Shown piece by piece: positions 8,199-18,923 of a stretch of DNA of 64,000 bases (position 1 is the first letter of the stretch; each line of letters begins with the position of its first letter). The stretch spans positions 62,001 to 126,000 of the forward strand of contig JACKBA010000019.1 of the NCBI GenBank assembly GCA_020634815.1, written 5' to 3'. Made by a program: the position numbers and the translations under genes. This DNA is from Caldilineaceae bacterium (GTDB taxonomy: Bacteria > Chloroflexota > Anaerolineae > Caldilineales > Caldilineaceae). The notes under the pieces are model-generated. The model saw only the letters and a program-made list of their open reading frames with translations, was not told the origin of the DNA and did not search any database.

Positions 8199-10778
8199 TC
8201 AGAATGATGCACGGTAGGCGGCGGGAGATTGGCCGGTCTCCTTGCGAAAGGCCCGGCTAAAGTAGGCGGCATCGTTGAAGCCTACGGTGAATGCCACCTC
8301 CGTGACAGTGAGATCGCTGTGCTTGAGCAACTCACAGGCGCGCGCGATGCGGTACTCGCTCACATAGTCCCACAGCGCCATGCCGCATTGCTGGCGAAAG
8401 ACGCGCGATACGTACGCGGGTGATACGCCGAGTTCGGCTGCAATCTGCTCGCGTGTGAGCGCGCCGGCATAGTTGTTGGCGACGAACTCCTGGACCCGCT
8501 CCACGAGTTGCAATGACATGCGGTCGCGTGGATGGCGCTGATGAATCGCATCCTGCGCCGGCGACTCCTTGCCCGTGATTTCCAAAGCAGACGCTTCCTT
8601 CGGAAGGAAGATGTGACAGGTCGTGCCGTGTCCCGGCTCACTCTCGATACTCAACTCGCCTTCGTGCAACTGCACCAGATGGTGGGCGATGGCCAGCCCC
8701 AGGCCTTGCGGCGCTTCCTCGCTAATCGGTGCGATGGCCTCTGCGGCCGGCCGGCTCTGCCGGATGCGCGCCAGCGTGGCGGATGTCATGCCGCGGCCGG
8801 TATCCTGCACCCACAGATGCACGTGACTGCCTGCATCTTCGGCGCCCAGGACAATCTGCCCGCGTACCGTGAAGCGCGCCGCATTGCTGAGCAGATTCAT
8901 CAACACGTTGCGCAGCCGCACCGGATCCGCGTAGAGCGCAGGCAGTGCTGCCGGCACCTGCAAGCGCCAGCGCACCTCATCGTGATCGCCCAGTGTCTGC
9001 GACGCGGTGGTGAAAACGTCACCCAGCAGCTCCCCAACGTCAACCGGCTCGGGAAAGAGACGGAGCGTCCCGGTTTCAGCCTGCGCCAGGTCCAACAGAT
9101 CGTTGATCAGACGGTGAAGGTCGCCGCCGCTGCGCTCGATGTAACGCAGGTCGTGCAATAGTTCGGACGGAAGCGGCACCCCGTACGGATTCGGCGTCGC
9201 CAGTGCGGCCTGGCAGTAGCCAAGGATCACATTGAGCGGCGAGCGTAACTGGTGGCTCACATTGGCCAGCAGGCGCGAACGAAGCAGCCCTGCCTGCACC
9301 GCTTCGGCACGCGCCTGGAGCGCCTGGGCATAGAGTTGGGCGTTGCGCATGGCGCTGCCGAACTCATCGGCCAGCGTCTGCAGCGCATCCAGTTCGGCCT
9401 GGTTGCGGACGACCCGGTTGAGACTGTGCAGATCGAGTATTCCCAAGATGCGCCCACCGACGCGGACGGGCAGGATCACGCGTGAACGAATGTCGGGCCA
9501 GCGCGGGTCAGGTGCATAGCGCCTGCTGTTGGAAGCGTCCGGAATGTAGATGCTCTGATTGTGGAGCAGGGCGTGGCCCAACGCGCCCGAACCGGCCAGC
9601 GTGACGTTTGCGCCGTCGTCGCTATTGCCCGAACGTTCCATGCGGGTCAGCGTTCGATCGCTGTGGGACCAGAGGTAAAAGTGGACACGCTCGTACGCAT
9701 AGCGCGTGCCGATGATCTCCGCGGTCGTGGCCAGCAGCTCGTCCTGGTCCAGGATCACCCCGACGCGCTGGTTTAGTTCCAGGCTGGTTTCCATCTGCAC
9801 CAGGCGCTGCTCTTCCAGTCGCCGGTTGACGTCGACGAGGCGGCTCGGCAGGTCAGCGATAAAGACCAGCTTGCGCACGGCAACCTGGGCCACATTTTCG
9901 GCCGTGACCAACTCGAACGAGTAGGGGAAGTGATCCGGCAGTGGGTCACCGGCGGCGGCGCGCAGGGCATACTCGGCCAAGTTGAAGCCCAGGTCCGCCG
10001 GGCTGGTCTCAATCGTCGCCGACATGGTTCCGGCCTCGATGGCTGCGATGGCCAGCGGATCGCCGTTGATGCCCACGATCAGGGTCTCTTTATCGATGAC
10101 ACCCAACTTGCGGCAGGCATCACGGCCTGCCAGCGCCAGCGAATCGGAGAGACCGAAGATGGCGTCGATGCGCGAGCCTTCAAGCTCTGCCAGCCACGGC
10201 GCGTCTTCCTCCAGCAGTTCGGCGTAGGTCGTATCATAGCGCCAGCCGCTGCCCATGTGCAGACAGCGCAGCCCGCTGTGGCGCTCGATAATGTCAAGAA
10301 AACCGCGGCAGCGCAGCGTGGAGGTCATGGCCGGGTCGTCCCGCCCGCCGACCATCAGGATGGTGCCGCGTTCACCCAGCCGTGCGGTCAGGAAGTCGGC
10401 CGCCATCTCCGCCGCACGATTCAGCCCGTGCACGCTGACGAGCCGCGGATGGCGCAACGCCAGATCCTCCGAACAGATGATCGGGACGCCGTCATTTAGA
10501 ATCGCCAGCATGAGCGATTCGGGCGCAACGTGGCTGATCAGCGCGCCCAGTTCCTGCGCCTTGATCTCGTCCAAAAAGCGCAGGTGTGCTTCGCCGGCGC
10601 TGCCGATGAGCGGGACAGGTACGGGTATCAGCAACATGCCGAGCGCCTCGGCACGCTGCTGCACGGCCTCGCGCACCTGGACCCAGAAGGGATCGCCGGG
10701 CAGGAGGCCAAAACCGACGCGTGGTTGCGTAGTGGTCACGAGAGAAAGATAGCCGCTGCGCCCGCGCACGTCAAGCAC
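8199..10778 (-). CDS. soluble hybrid sensor: sugar-binding fold, GAF, histidine kinase, AraC DNA-binding
   Basis: An 859-residue one-polypeptide signalling protein. Residues about 18-310 look like a LacI/periplasmic-binding-protein sugar sensor (RVGFGLLPGDPFW, GRDDPAMTSTLRCRGF, AIFGLSDSLALAG). A GAF domain follows (about 340-490), then HisKA with H509 (NVSHQLRSPLN), HATPase with N632, DTGRGM and QGLGLAIAHH, and finally two AraC helix-turn-helix motifs (755-859). There is no signal peptide or membrane segment, so the sugar domain must face the cytoplasm. No receiver domain is fused, but a lone receiver-like protein is encoded next on the same strand. The start is GTG (10778); a second GTG 13 codons in is possible. 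It begins 12 bp after a GH4 gene and probably controls this island. Confidence 0.88.
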   Translation of the reverse strand: MLDVRGRSGYLSLVTTTQPRVGFGLLPGDPFWVQVREAVQQRAEALGMLLIPVPVPLIGSAGEAHLRFLDEIKAQELGALISHVAPESLMLAILNDGVPIICSEDLALRHPRLVSVHGLNRAAEMAADFLTARLGERGTILMVGGRDDPAMTSTLRCRGFLDIIERHSGLRCLHMGSGWRYDTTYAELLEEDAPWLAELEGSRIDAIFGLSDSLALAGRDACRKLGVIDKETLIVGINGDPLAIAAIEAGTMSATIETSPADLGFNLAEYALRAAAGDPLPDHFPYSFELVTAENVAQVAVRKLVFIADLPSRLVDVNRRLEEQRLVQMETSLELNQRVGVILDQDELLATTAEIIGTRYAYERVHFYLWSHSDRTLTRMERSGNSDDGANVTLAGSGALGHALLHNQSIYIPDASNSRRYAPDPRWPDIRSRVILPVRVGGRILGILDLHSLNRVVRNQAELDALQTLADEFGSAMRNAQLYAQALQARAEAVQAGLLRSRLLANVSHQLRSPLNVILGYCQAALATPNPYGVPLPSELLHDLRYIERSGGDLHRLINDLLDLAQAETGTLRLFPEPVDVGELLGDVFTTASQTLGDHDEVRWRLQVPAALPALYADPVRLRNVLMNLLSNAARFTVRGQIVLGAEDAGSHVHLWVQDTGRGMTSATLARIRQSRPAAEAIAPISEEAPQGLGLAIAHHLVQLHEGELSIESEPGHGTTCHIFLPKEASALEITGKESPAQDAIHQRHPRDRMSLQLVERVQEFVANNYAGALTREQIAAELGVSPAYVSRVFRQQCGMALWDYVSEYRIARACELLKHSDLTVTEVAFTVGFNDAAYFSRAFRKETGQSPAAYRASF

Positions 10779-10790
10779 GGGCGCAGGACA

Positions 10791-12128
<1,338 letters not shown>

Positions 12129-12154
12129 TGACACAGACCTTTCAGTTACATCAC

Positions 12155-12571
12155 TCACTCATCAAGCAGCCAATTCTCGACAGCCAAAGCCGTTACCCGT
12201 CGAAAATGCGCTTCGTTGTTGGTAGCCACCGCAAAGCCCTGGCTCAGCGCAGTGGCGGCGATCAAGATGTCGGCATCGCCGATCAACTCGCCGCGGCTGC
12301 GCAGATCGGCGTAGATTGCTGCCGCCTGCATGGCGACGTCATCGGTAAGCGGCAGCACGGCACTCACAGAGCAAAGCTGCTCAAAGGCGAGTAGCTGCCG
12401 CAGGGCCTGTTTGGCCAACAGACCGCGCAGAACCTCGTAGCGCGTAATTACCGAGAAGGTGAAGCGGTGATGTTCCAGGAGATAGCGACGAGCATGGACC
12501 GATGCCCGCCCGTCACGGCGCATGATGGCGGACAAAATATCCGTGTCCAGCAAAACCGGCTGCATCGTCAT
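12155..12571 (-). CDS. PIN-domain toxin (VapC-like)
   Basis: A 138-residue PIN ribonuclease. The acidic residues expected for metal binding are in place: LLDTDILSAIMRR (first Asp), TRYEVLRG (Glu), and GDADILIAATAL (C-terminal Asp pair). It overlaps the upstream antitoxin by 4 bp (ATGA), the standard arrangement for a translationally coupled type II pair. The pair is set between two GH4 genes on the same strand, 26 bp before the next start, and probably arrived as a cassette. Confidence 0.88.
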   Translation of the reverse strand: MTMQPVLLDTDILSAIMRRDGRASVHARRYLLEHHRFTFSVITRYEVLRGLLAKQALRQLLAFEQLCSVSAVLPLTDDVAMQAAAIYADLRSRGELIGDADILIAATALSQGFAVATNNEAHFRRVTALAVENWLLDE

Positions 12572-12840
12572 GGCGCCGTCGTGGCGCTTTCGCCAAAGAA
12601 ATCCGGGCGACGTTGCATGGCAGTCTCAACATCGGCAAGATCGGCGGCGTCCAGACCGGCGAAAACATCGGCCGCCATGTCCAAAATCGCATCGGCGTCG
12701 GCAACGATGGTTTCGAGCGGGCGCAAGACAGCTACCGGTTGCCCCCGCAACGTGATGATATACTCGACCTTCTCCTCCCGCACGGCGCGGAGAATCTCCG
12801 AGGCTTCGTTTTTTAGTTGGCGGATGCCGATCTCTGGCAT
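12568..12840 (-). CDS. Phd/YefM-family antitoxin
   Basis: A 90-residue antitoxin whose N-terminal half matches Phd/YefM DNA-binding folds (IGIRQLKNEASEILRAVREE, then YIITLRGQPVAVLRPLE). The acidic C-terminal tail, rich in Asp and Ala, would wrap the PIN toxin encoded next. The ATG at 12840 has an AGGAGG ribosome site, which itself touches the operator palindrome upstream, so repressor binding should sit close to the translation start. It is expected to repress its own promoter together with the toxin. Confidence 0.87.
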   Translation of the reverse strand: MPEIGIRQLKNEASEILRAVREEKVEYIITLRGQPVAVLRPLETIVADADAILDMAADVFAGLDAADLADVETAMQRRPDFFGESATTAP

Positions 12841-12848
12841 GAAAGCCT

Positions 12849-12905
12849 CCTATGATGTAGCCACCTGCGTAGCTACATCATAGGTTGTTATATGCAAATT
12901 GGCAA
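12849..12905 (-). promoter_or_regulatory. autoregulated promoter and operator of the toxin-antitoxin pair
   Basis: A perfect inverted repeat, CCTATGATGTAGC (12849-12861) and GCTACATCATAGG (12872-12884), has 13-nt arms and a 10-nt spacer. On the minus strand TTGCCA (12900-12905) and TATGAT (12877-12882) are 17 bp apart. One operator arm therefore covers the -10 box and the other touches the antitoxin ribosome site, the expected layout for repression by an antitoxin-toxin complex. Confidence 0.8.
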
Positions 12906-12933
12906 GCAGCAAAGCTGCACACGGGAAGGTTTC

Positions 12934-14319
12934 TCAGCGATATTCCGGCAGCCAATCCCCATGCGCCTCGATCAGATCGTCGACCAGGTGCCAGATCTGG
13001 TCCAGGCTCAGCTCGGCGGCGGTGTGCGGGTCGAGCATGGCCGCGTAGTAGATGTACTCGCGATTGCCGGTGAGCGCCGCCTCGACGACCATCTCCTGCA
13101 CATTGACGTTGGTGCGCATCATGGCGGCCAGGTGCGGCGGCAGCGTGCCGATCTGGGTCGGCTGTACGCCATTCTTGTCGACCAGGCAGGGCACCTCGAC
13201 GCAGCAGCCTTGGGGCAGGTTGTCGATGAGGCCGTGGTTGGCCACGTTACCGTAGATGACGCGCGGCTGGCCGGTGACGATGCTGTGTACGATGAGCGAA
13301 CCGTACTCGTGGCTGCGCTCCACCTCGTTGATGTGCTCGAACTCCTCGACGACCCAGGGCATGTGCGCCTCAGGCACGCCGGCCTTGGTCATGGCCGCCA
13401 CAAACTCTGACTTGAGGTCGACCGCCGGATTTTCCAGCTTGCGACGCATAAAGTCCCAGCCGGTGATCTGCACCTCGCAGCGGCGGATGTACTCGTCCAG
13501 CGGCACGTTGAATTCCTCGATGAGGTCGGGCCGGTCGCGCTTGATGAACCACGGCACGTACTCGCTGAAATGCTCGCTCGACTCCGTGACAAAGTAACCG
13601 ACACGGTTGAAGATCTCGTAGCGCACGCGGTTCCAGTCGGGCACGCGGCCTTCGTCCAACACCTGGCGGATGCGCGGGTAGAGATCCTGGCCATCGCGCT
13701 CGAACTTGAGGTAGAAGGCCATGTGGTTGATGCCGGCGCAGGTGTAGTTGATCTCCGCGATGGGTACGCCGATGTCGTCGGCCAACTGCTCGGCCGTGCC
13801 CTGCACGCTGTGGCAGAGGCCGACGGTCTTGATGCCGGTGGCGCGGTTGAGCGCCCAGCAGTTCATGGCCATGGGGTTGACGTACTGCAGGAAGGTCACT
13901 TCGGGGCACAGATCTTCCATGTCGCGCGCGATGTCGAGGAAGACGGGGATCGTGCGCAGCCCGCGCATGATGCCACCGATGCCCAGCGTGTCGGCGATGG
14001 TCTGGCGCAGGCCGTACTTCTTGGGGATCTCGAAGTCCGTCACGGTGCCCGGCTTGTAGCCGCCGACCTGGAACATGCTGATGGCGAAGTCGGCGCCGGT
14101 CAGCGACTCGCGCCGATCCAGCGTCGCCTCGATGCGCGGGGAAATGCCGAAGAACTCGGCGATCTTGTGCGCGACGATCTCAGAGGTGCGCAGCCGCGCC
14201 GGGTCGATGTCAAAGAGGCTGATGGTAGCATCCTGCAACTCCGGATAGCTGAGAATGTCGCCCATCAGGTTCTTGGCAAATACGGTGCTGCCCGCACCGA
14301 GAAAGCTGATTTTGGTCAT
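12934..14319 (-). CDS. GH4 alpha-galactosidase-like glycosidase (CHSV)
   Basis: A 461-residue NAD- and metal-dependent glycosidase. The Rossmann motif ISFLGAGSTVFAKN opens the protein (ATG 14319 with AAAGGA). The signature GLCHSVQGTAEQLADDIG and the following CAGINHMAFYLKF carry the metal Cys and His. YVNPMAMNCWA and ESSEHFSEYVPWF are also family blocks. The length is close to the 430-480 residues usual for the family. CHSV points to alpha-galactosidase specificity, but alpha-glycosides of other sugars cannot be excluded. Cytoplasmic; part of the minus-strand glycosidase row. Confidence 0.9.
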   Translation of the reverse strand: MTKISFLGAGSTVFAKNLMGDILSYPELQDATISLFDIDPARLRTSEIVAHKIAEFFGISPRIEATLDRRESLTGADFAISMFQVGGYKPGTVTDFEIPKKYGLRQTIADTLGIGGIMRGLRTIPVFLDIARDMEDLCPEVTFLQYVNPMAMNCWALNRATGIKTVGLCHSVQGTAEQLADDIGVPIAEINYTCAGINHMAFYLKFERDGQDLYPRIRQVLDEGRVPDWNRVRYEIFNRVGYFVTESSEHFSEYVPWFIKRDRPDLIEEFNVPLDEYIRRCEVQITGWDFMRRKLENPAVDLKSEFVAAMTKAGVPEAHMPWVVEEFEHINEVERSHEYGSLIVHSIVTGQPRVIYGNVANHGLIDNLPQGCCVEVPCLVDKNGVQPTQIGTLPPHLAAMMRTNVNVQEMVVEAALTGNREYIYYAAMLDPHTAAELSLDQIWHLVDDLIEAHGDWLPEYR

Positions 14320-14363
14320 ATTTGGGTCCTTTGCAAGATCAATTGGTCAGGGGGGTGAAGTCA

Positions 14364-14453
14364 ATAGACCGCGGATTTGACGGATTAGGCAGATTTCCGC
14401 GGATTTGAATTCATCCGCGTTTATCCGTCTAGTCCGTCAAATCCGTGGTCTAT
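14364..14453. repeat. long inverted repeat, CGGATTnGACGGATT-type (family C)
   Basis: The ends ATAGACC (14364-14370) and GGTCTAT (14447-14453) pair, and the interior continues as GCGGATTTGACGGATT against AATCCGTCAAATCCGTG, giving an almost complete hairpin. Both arms are made of short CGGATT units. It fills the gap between GH29 and a GH4 gene. A second copy flanks the aldolase gene and is split by the insertion sequence. Confidence 0.8.
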
Positions 14454-14478
14454 CTCCACCCTCCAAAACGGTTACACA

Positions 14479-15732
14479 TCAGAAAAGCTCGATCACGGTG
14501 TCGTGCGGGTCGCGCAGGTCGGGGGGGATGCAGATGGTCGTGCGGTCGCTGTCGGCGGAGACGAAGAAGTTTTCGCCTTCGCGTTCGATCTCCAGCGCGC
14601 GGCCCGAGGCGACCAGGCGCGCATGGCGGATGTGCTCCGGCACGCCGGCCAGGATGACGCAGTCGCTCACATAGTCCAGCACGTGGATAAAGTGGCGATC
14701 TCCGCGGCGCGTGCTGACGGTCTCCCGCGTGGGCGGGATGACGCCGGCGCGCGTGTAGTAGATACCGTCACCGTTCTGCGCCAGCCAGCGCCCGACCTCA
14801 CGCAGCCGCTCCTGGTGCAGCGCGGGGATCTCGCCTTCCGGCGTCGGACCGACGTTGAGCAGCAGGTTGCCGCCCACGCTCGCCGACTTGGCCAGCACAT
14901 GCACCAGCCGCCGCGCCGACTTGGTGTTGCGGTCGTCCCGACTCCAGCCCCAGTGGTCGTTGATGGTCATGCAGACCTGGATGGGCAGCCCGTAGATGGT
15001 CGTTTCGTTGAAACCGGTCGTGTTCTCGCCGGGCAGATCCTGCTCGAAGCCCTGCAGGTCCTCGCCGGGCATGGGCTCGGCATGGCGGTTGTTCTCGATG
15101 ACGGCGTCGGGCTGCAACTCGTGGATCATGCCGTAGAGCTTCTCGTACTCGAACGAGCCGCCGGCCAGGAAATAGTCGCGATCTGGATCGAGCGCGCTGC
15201 GCGGCCAGTCGCCGTCGAACCAGATGGCTGCGACCTCGCCGTACTGCGTGCAGAGCTCGCGCACCTGGCCGTGCAGGAAGCCGATGTAGTCGGCCCAGGC
15301 CAGCCCGCTCTCGGCGCGAAAGCGGTAGGCCGGATGGTGCCAGTCGAGCAGCGAAACGTAGAAGCCAAGCTTGACGCCGTGGCGCGTGCACGCTTCGGCC
15401 AGCTCAGCCAGCGGGTCGCGGCGGAAGGGCGTGTTGGTCACCTTGTAGTCGCTGAGCGCGGTGTCGTACATGCTGAAACCGTCATGATGGCGGCTGGTGA
15501 TGACGATGTACTTCTGGCCCGCTTCGGCCGCGGTGCGCACCCAGGCGTCGGCATCGAAGCGTGTCGGGTTGAACTGCGGCACCAGCTTCTCATACTCCGG
15601 CACCGGAATGCGGTCGGTGTGCATGACCCACTCCTGCTTGCCGATGATACTGTAGAGGCCCCAGTGGATGAACATGCCAAAACGGGCGTCCTGGAACCAG
15701 GCGAGCCCGTTGGGCGAGGCTTGAGTTGTCAT
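14479..15732 (-). CDS. GH29 alpha-L-fucosidase
   Basis: A 417-residue retaining exo-fucosidase releasing L-fucose from glycan ends. The ATG at 15732 has AAGGAC upstream and gives the standard family N-terminus (WFQDARFGMFIHWGLYS). An open frame extends much further upstream, but that part is a shadow of the next gene. YIVITSRHHDGFSMYD binds the substrate, and IWFDGDW carries the likely nucleophile D173. GGNLLLNVGPTPEGEIP is the conserved C-terminal block. No signal peptide is seen, so it should act on imported oligosaccharides. Flanked by GH4 genes, it suggests that the glycan carries both fucose and alpha-galactose. Confidence 0.93.
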   Translation of the reverse strand: MTTQASPNGLAWFQDARFGMFIHWGLYSIIGKQEWVMHTDRIPVPEYEKLVPQFNPTRFDADAWVRTAAEAGQKYIVITSRHHDGFSMYDTALSDYKVTNTPFRRDPLAELAEACTRHGVKLGFYVSLLDWHHPAYRFRAESGLAWADYIGFLHGQVRELCTQYGEVAAIWFDGDWPRSALDPDRDYFLAGGSFEYEKLYGMIHELQPDAVIENNRHAEPMPGEDLQGFEQDLPGENTTGFNETTIYGLPIQVCMTINDHWGWSRDDRNTKSARRLVHVLAKSASVGGNLLLNVGPTPEGEIPALHQERLREVGRWLAQNGDGIYYTRAGVIPPTRETVSTRRGDRHFIHVLDYVSDCVILAGVPEHIRHARLVASGRALEIEREGENFFVSADSDRTTICIPPDLRDPHDTVIELF

Positions 15733-15753
15733 GAATAAGTCCTTCGGGTTTGT

Positions 15754-15848
15754 GGAGATTGGAGACTGGAGATCAGAGATTGGAGATTGTGCGGCGGACA
15801 GGCAAGCCGTGCAATCTCCAATCTCTAGTCTCCAATCTCTACTCTCTC
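15754..15848. repeat. inverted repeat of GGAGATT units (family B)
   Basis: The left half is a run of GGAGATTGGAGACTGGAGAT-like units. The right half reads CAATCTCCAATCTCTAGTCT and onward, its near complement, with a GC-rich loop about 15791-15811. It fills the whole gap between GH29 and a GH4 gene. Two more copies lie at 17188-17296 and 26395-26517. Confidence 0.8.
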
Positions 15849-17171
15849 TCATGCTGTCTGAAATTGCGGCAGATATGGCTCGTTCACCGCAAACAGATCG
15901 TCTACCATCTGTTGGATTTCTGCAAGCGAGAGGACGGCTGCGCTGAGGGGATCGTTGGCGACAGCCTGGTAGACGAGCCGGCGGTTGCCGGTCAGCGCCG
16001 CTTCGACGGTCATCTCCTCGATCTGCGCGCTGAGGTTGGTGAGGATCGCGCACTGCGGCGGCAGCGCGCCGACGGCGACCGGCTCCAGCCCCTTGCGGCT
16101 TACCCAGACCGGCACCTCGACGCACGCATTCTGCGGCAGGTTGTCGACCAGGTGCTTGTTCGGCACGTTGCCGTTGAAGGTGAAAGGCTCGCCGCCCTCC
16201 AGCGCGTTCATGATGTAGGCCGCGTATTCGTGGCCGCGTTGCAGGTTGAGCGGTTCGGGGTTGTCCAGCCACTTCTGGATATCGTCCTGCCATGAGTGCT
16301 CGCGCTCCTGGTAGTGCTTGAGGATGTAGGCGTACTCGCCCGGATTCCAGCCGGTGCCCACCGTGCAGTATTTTTCGATCAGGTCCGGCCGCTTGCGGAA
16401 CCACCAGTTGTATTCGGAGTTGTGGCCGCTCGACTCGGTGACGTAGTGGTCGAAGGCCAGGAACATCTCGTTGCGCACCTGCTCCTCGTTGTAGACTTCC
16501 GGCCGCTCGGTGATGGCCTTGCGGATGAGCGGGTAGGCGTCGGCGCCATTCCACTCGTACTTGAGATACCAGGCCATGTGGTTGATGCCGGCGCAGGTGT
16601 AGGTGATCTCGTCCATCGGCGCACCGATCCACTTCGCCAGCATCTCGGCCGTACCCTGCACGCTGTGACAGAGGCCGGTCACGACGATATCCGTCTCACG
16701 GTCGATGGCGCGGCAGAGCATGGCCATGGGGTTGGTGTAGTTGAGCATGACCGCGCCGGGGCAGTAGCGCTCCATGTCACGCGCGATGTCGACCATGACC
16801 GGGATCGTGCGTAGTGCGCGGAAGATGCCGGCGACCGAGCGCGTGTCGCCCACGTTCATGTCGACGCCGTACTTCTTGGGGATCTCGATGTCATGACGCC
16901 AGACATCGGTGGCGCCGGCCAGGATCGTGACGAGCACGTAGTCCGCATCGCGCAGCGCCTCTGCCCGGTCGAGCGTGGTCACGACGGTGGCCGGGTATTT
17001 GCCCTCGTCGACGATGCGCTGCACCGCGCGCCGCGACCACTCGAGTCGTTTGGCGTCGATGTCCATCAAACAGAGCGTCGCCCCTTCCAGCAGCGGAAAG
17101 GTCAACAAGTCACGCACCAGCGTTCGCGTAAAGCCAAAACTGCCGGCGCCGATGAAGGTGATTTTGGGCAT
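15849..17171 (-). CDS. GH4 alpha-galactosidase-like glycosidase (CHSV), second paralog
   Basis: A 440-residue GH4 enzyme beginning MPKITFIGAGSFGFTRTLVR (ATG 17171; AAAGGACA upstream). It has GLCHSVQGTAEMLAKWIG, CAGINHMAWYLKY and ESSGHNSEYNWWF, the same functional blocks as its neighbours. It is closer to the gene at 17302-18624 than to the CHEV paralog, judged by MPKITFIGAGS and LAKWI, so a local duplication is likely. The gap downstream contains a family B repeat. Likely substrate: alpha-galactosides or another alpha-linked glycan unit. Confidence 0.9.
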   Translation of the reverse strand: MPKITFIGAGSFGFTRTLVRDLLTFPLLEGATLCLMDIDAKRLEWSRRAVQRIVDEGKYPATVVTTLDRAEALRDADYVLVTILAGATDVWRHDIEIPKKYGVDMNVGDTRSVAGIFRALRTIPVMVDIARDMERYCPGAVMLNYTNPMAMLCRAIDRETDIVVTGLCHSVQGTAEMLAKWIGAPMDEITYTCAGINHMAWYLKYEWNGADAYPLIRKAITERPEVYNEEQVRNEMFLAFDHYVTESSGHNSEYNWWFRKRPDLIEKYCTVGTGWNPGEYAYILKHYQEREHSWQDDIQKWLDNPEPLNLQRGHEYAAYIMNALEGGEPFTFNGNVPNKHLVDNLPQNACVEVPVWVSRKGLEPVAVGALPPQCAILTNLSAQIEEMTVEAALTGNRRLVYQAVANDPLSAAVLSLAEIQQMVDDLFAVNEPYLPQFQTA

Positions 17172-17187
17172 TGGTTGTGTCCTTTCT

Positions 17188-17296
17188 GGGAGATTGTGTG
17201 ATTAGGAGATTAAGAGATTAGGGAATTGGGTAGTTCCGAGACAGGGAGGCAGCGCCCAATCTCCAATCTCTCAATCTCCTAATCTCTTAATCTCAC
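17188..17296. repeat. inverted repeat of GGAGATT units (family B), second copy
   Basis: The left half contains GGGAGATT, AGGAGATTAAGAGATTAGGG. The right half contains CAATCTCCAATCTCTC and TCCTAATCTCTTAATCTCAC. The two halves are near complements around a GC-rich centre. It occupies almost the complete gap between two GH4 genes. Confidence 0.8.
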
Positions 17297-17301
17297 TTCC
17301 T

Positions 17302-18624
<1,323 letters not shown>

Positions 18625-18738
18625 AGATCGCTCCTGATGGGCTGCGTGTAGCTGTTTATCTCGAAGAGGCTTTCCAGACGCAATGGCTGATGGACACGTC
18701 CGGCAATGCCTCCGCATCAACCAAGGAACCCGGTCAAA

Positions 18739-18768
18739 TTGACGGATGCTTTTTCATACGACTACAAT
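18739..18768 (+). promoter_or_regulatory. candidate promoter in the divergent gap before the aldolase gene
   Basis: TTGACG (18739-18744) and TACAAT (18763-18768) are 18 bp apart on the plus strand, leaving an untranslated leader of about 150 nt before the aldolase start. The gap 18625-18923 lies between divergent genes and must also hold the GH4 promoter. I see no clear large palindrome in it. Confidence 0.5.
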
Positions 18769-18923
18769 CGTCAGTAGCCGAACCTGATCATGTGGCGCGG
18801 CTGCTTGAAGTCAATCCGACGATTTCGCGCTGTCAGTTTGTGTGCGTTGAATCCAGTCACTAATCTTACCGGGTTCCGCATCGGCGGTCAACGCGAAGTA
18901 CACTCAGACAAGGAGCCACCTAC

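Noticed and set aside
12155..12840. Reading the PIN/Phd pair as part of the glycan pathway
   Set aside because: Its own promoter, operator and coupled overlap mark it as an independent cassette.
15754..15848. GGAGATT repeat array as a CRISPR
   Set aside because: Units are about 7 bp, irregular, without spacers, and mirrored into a hairpin; there are no cas genes.
15733..16632. N-terminal extension of the GH29 frame
   Set aside because: The extra 300 codons are antisense-free shadow of the next GH4 gene; the family N-terminus and a ribosome site are at 15732.
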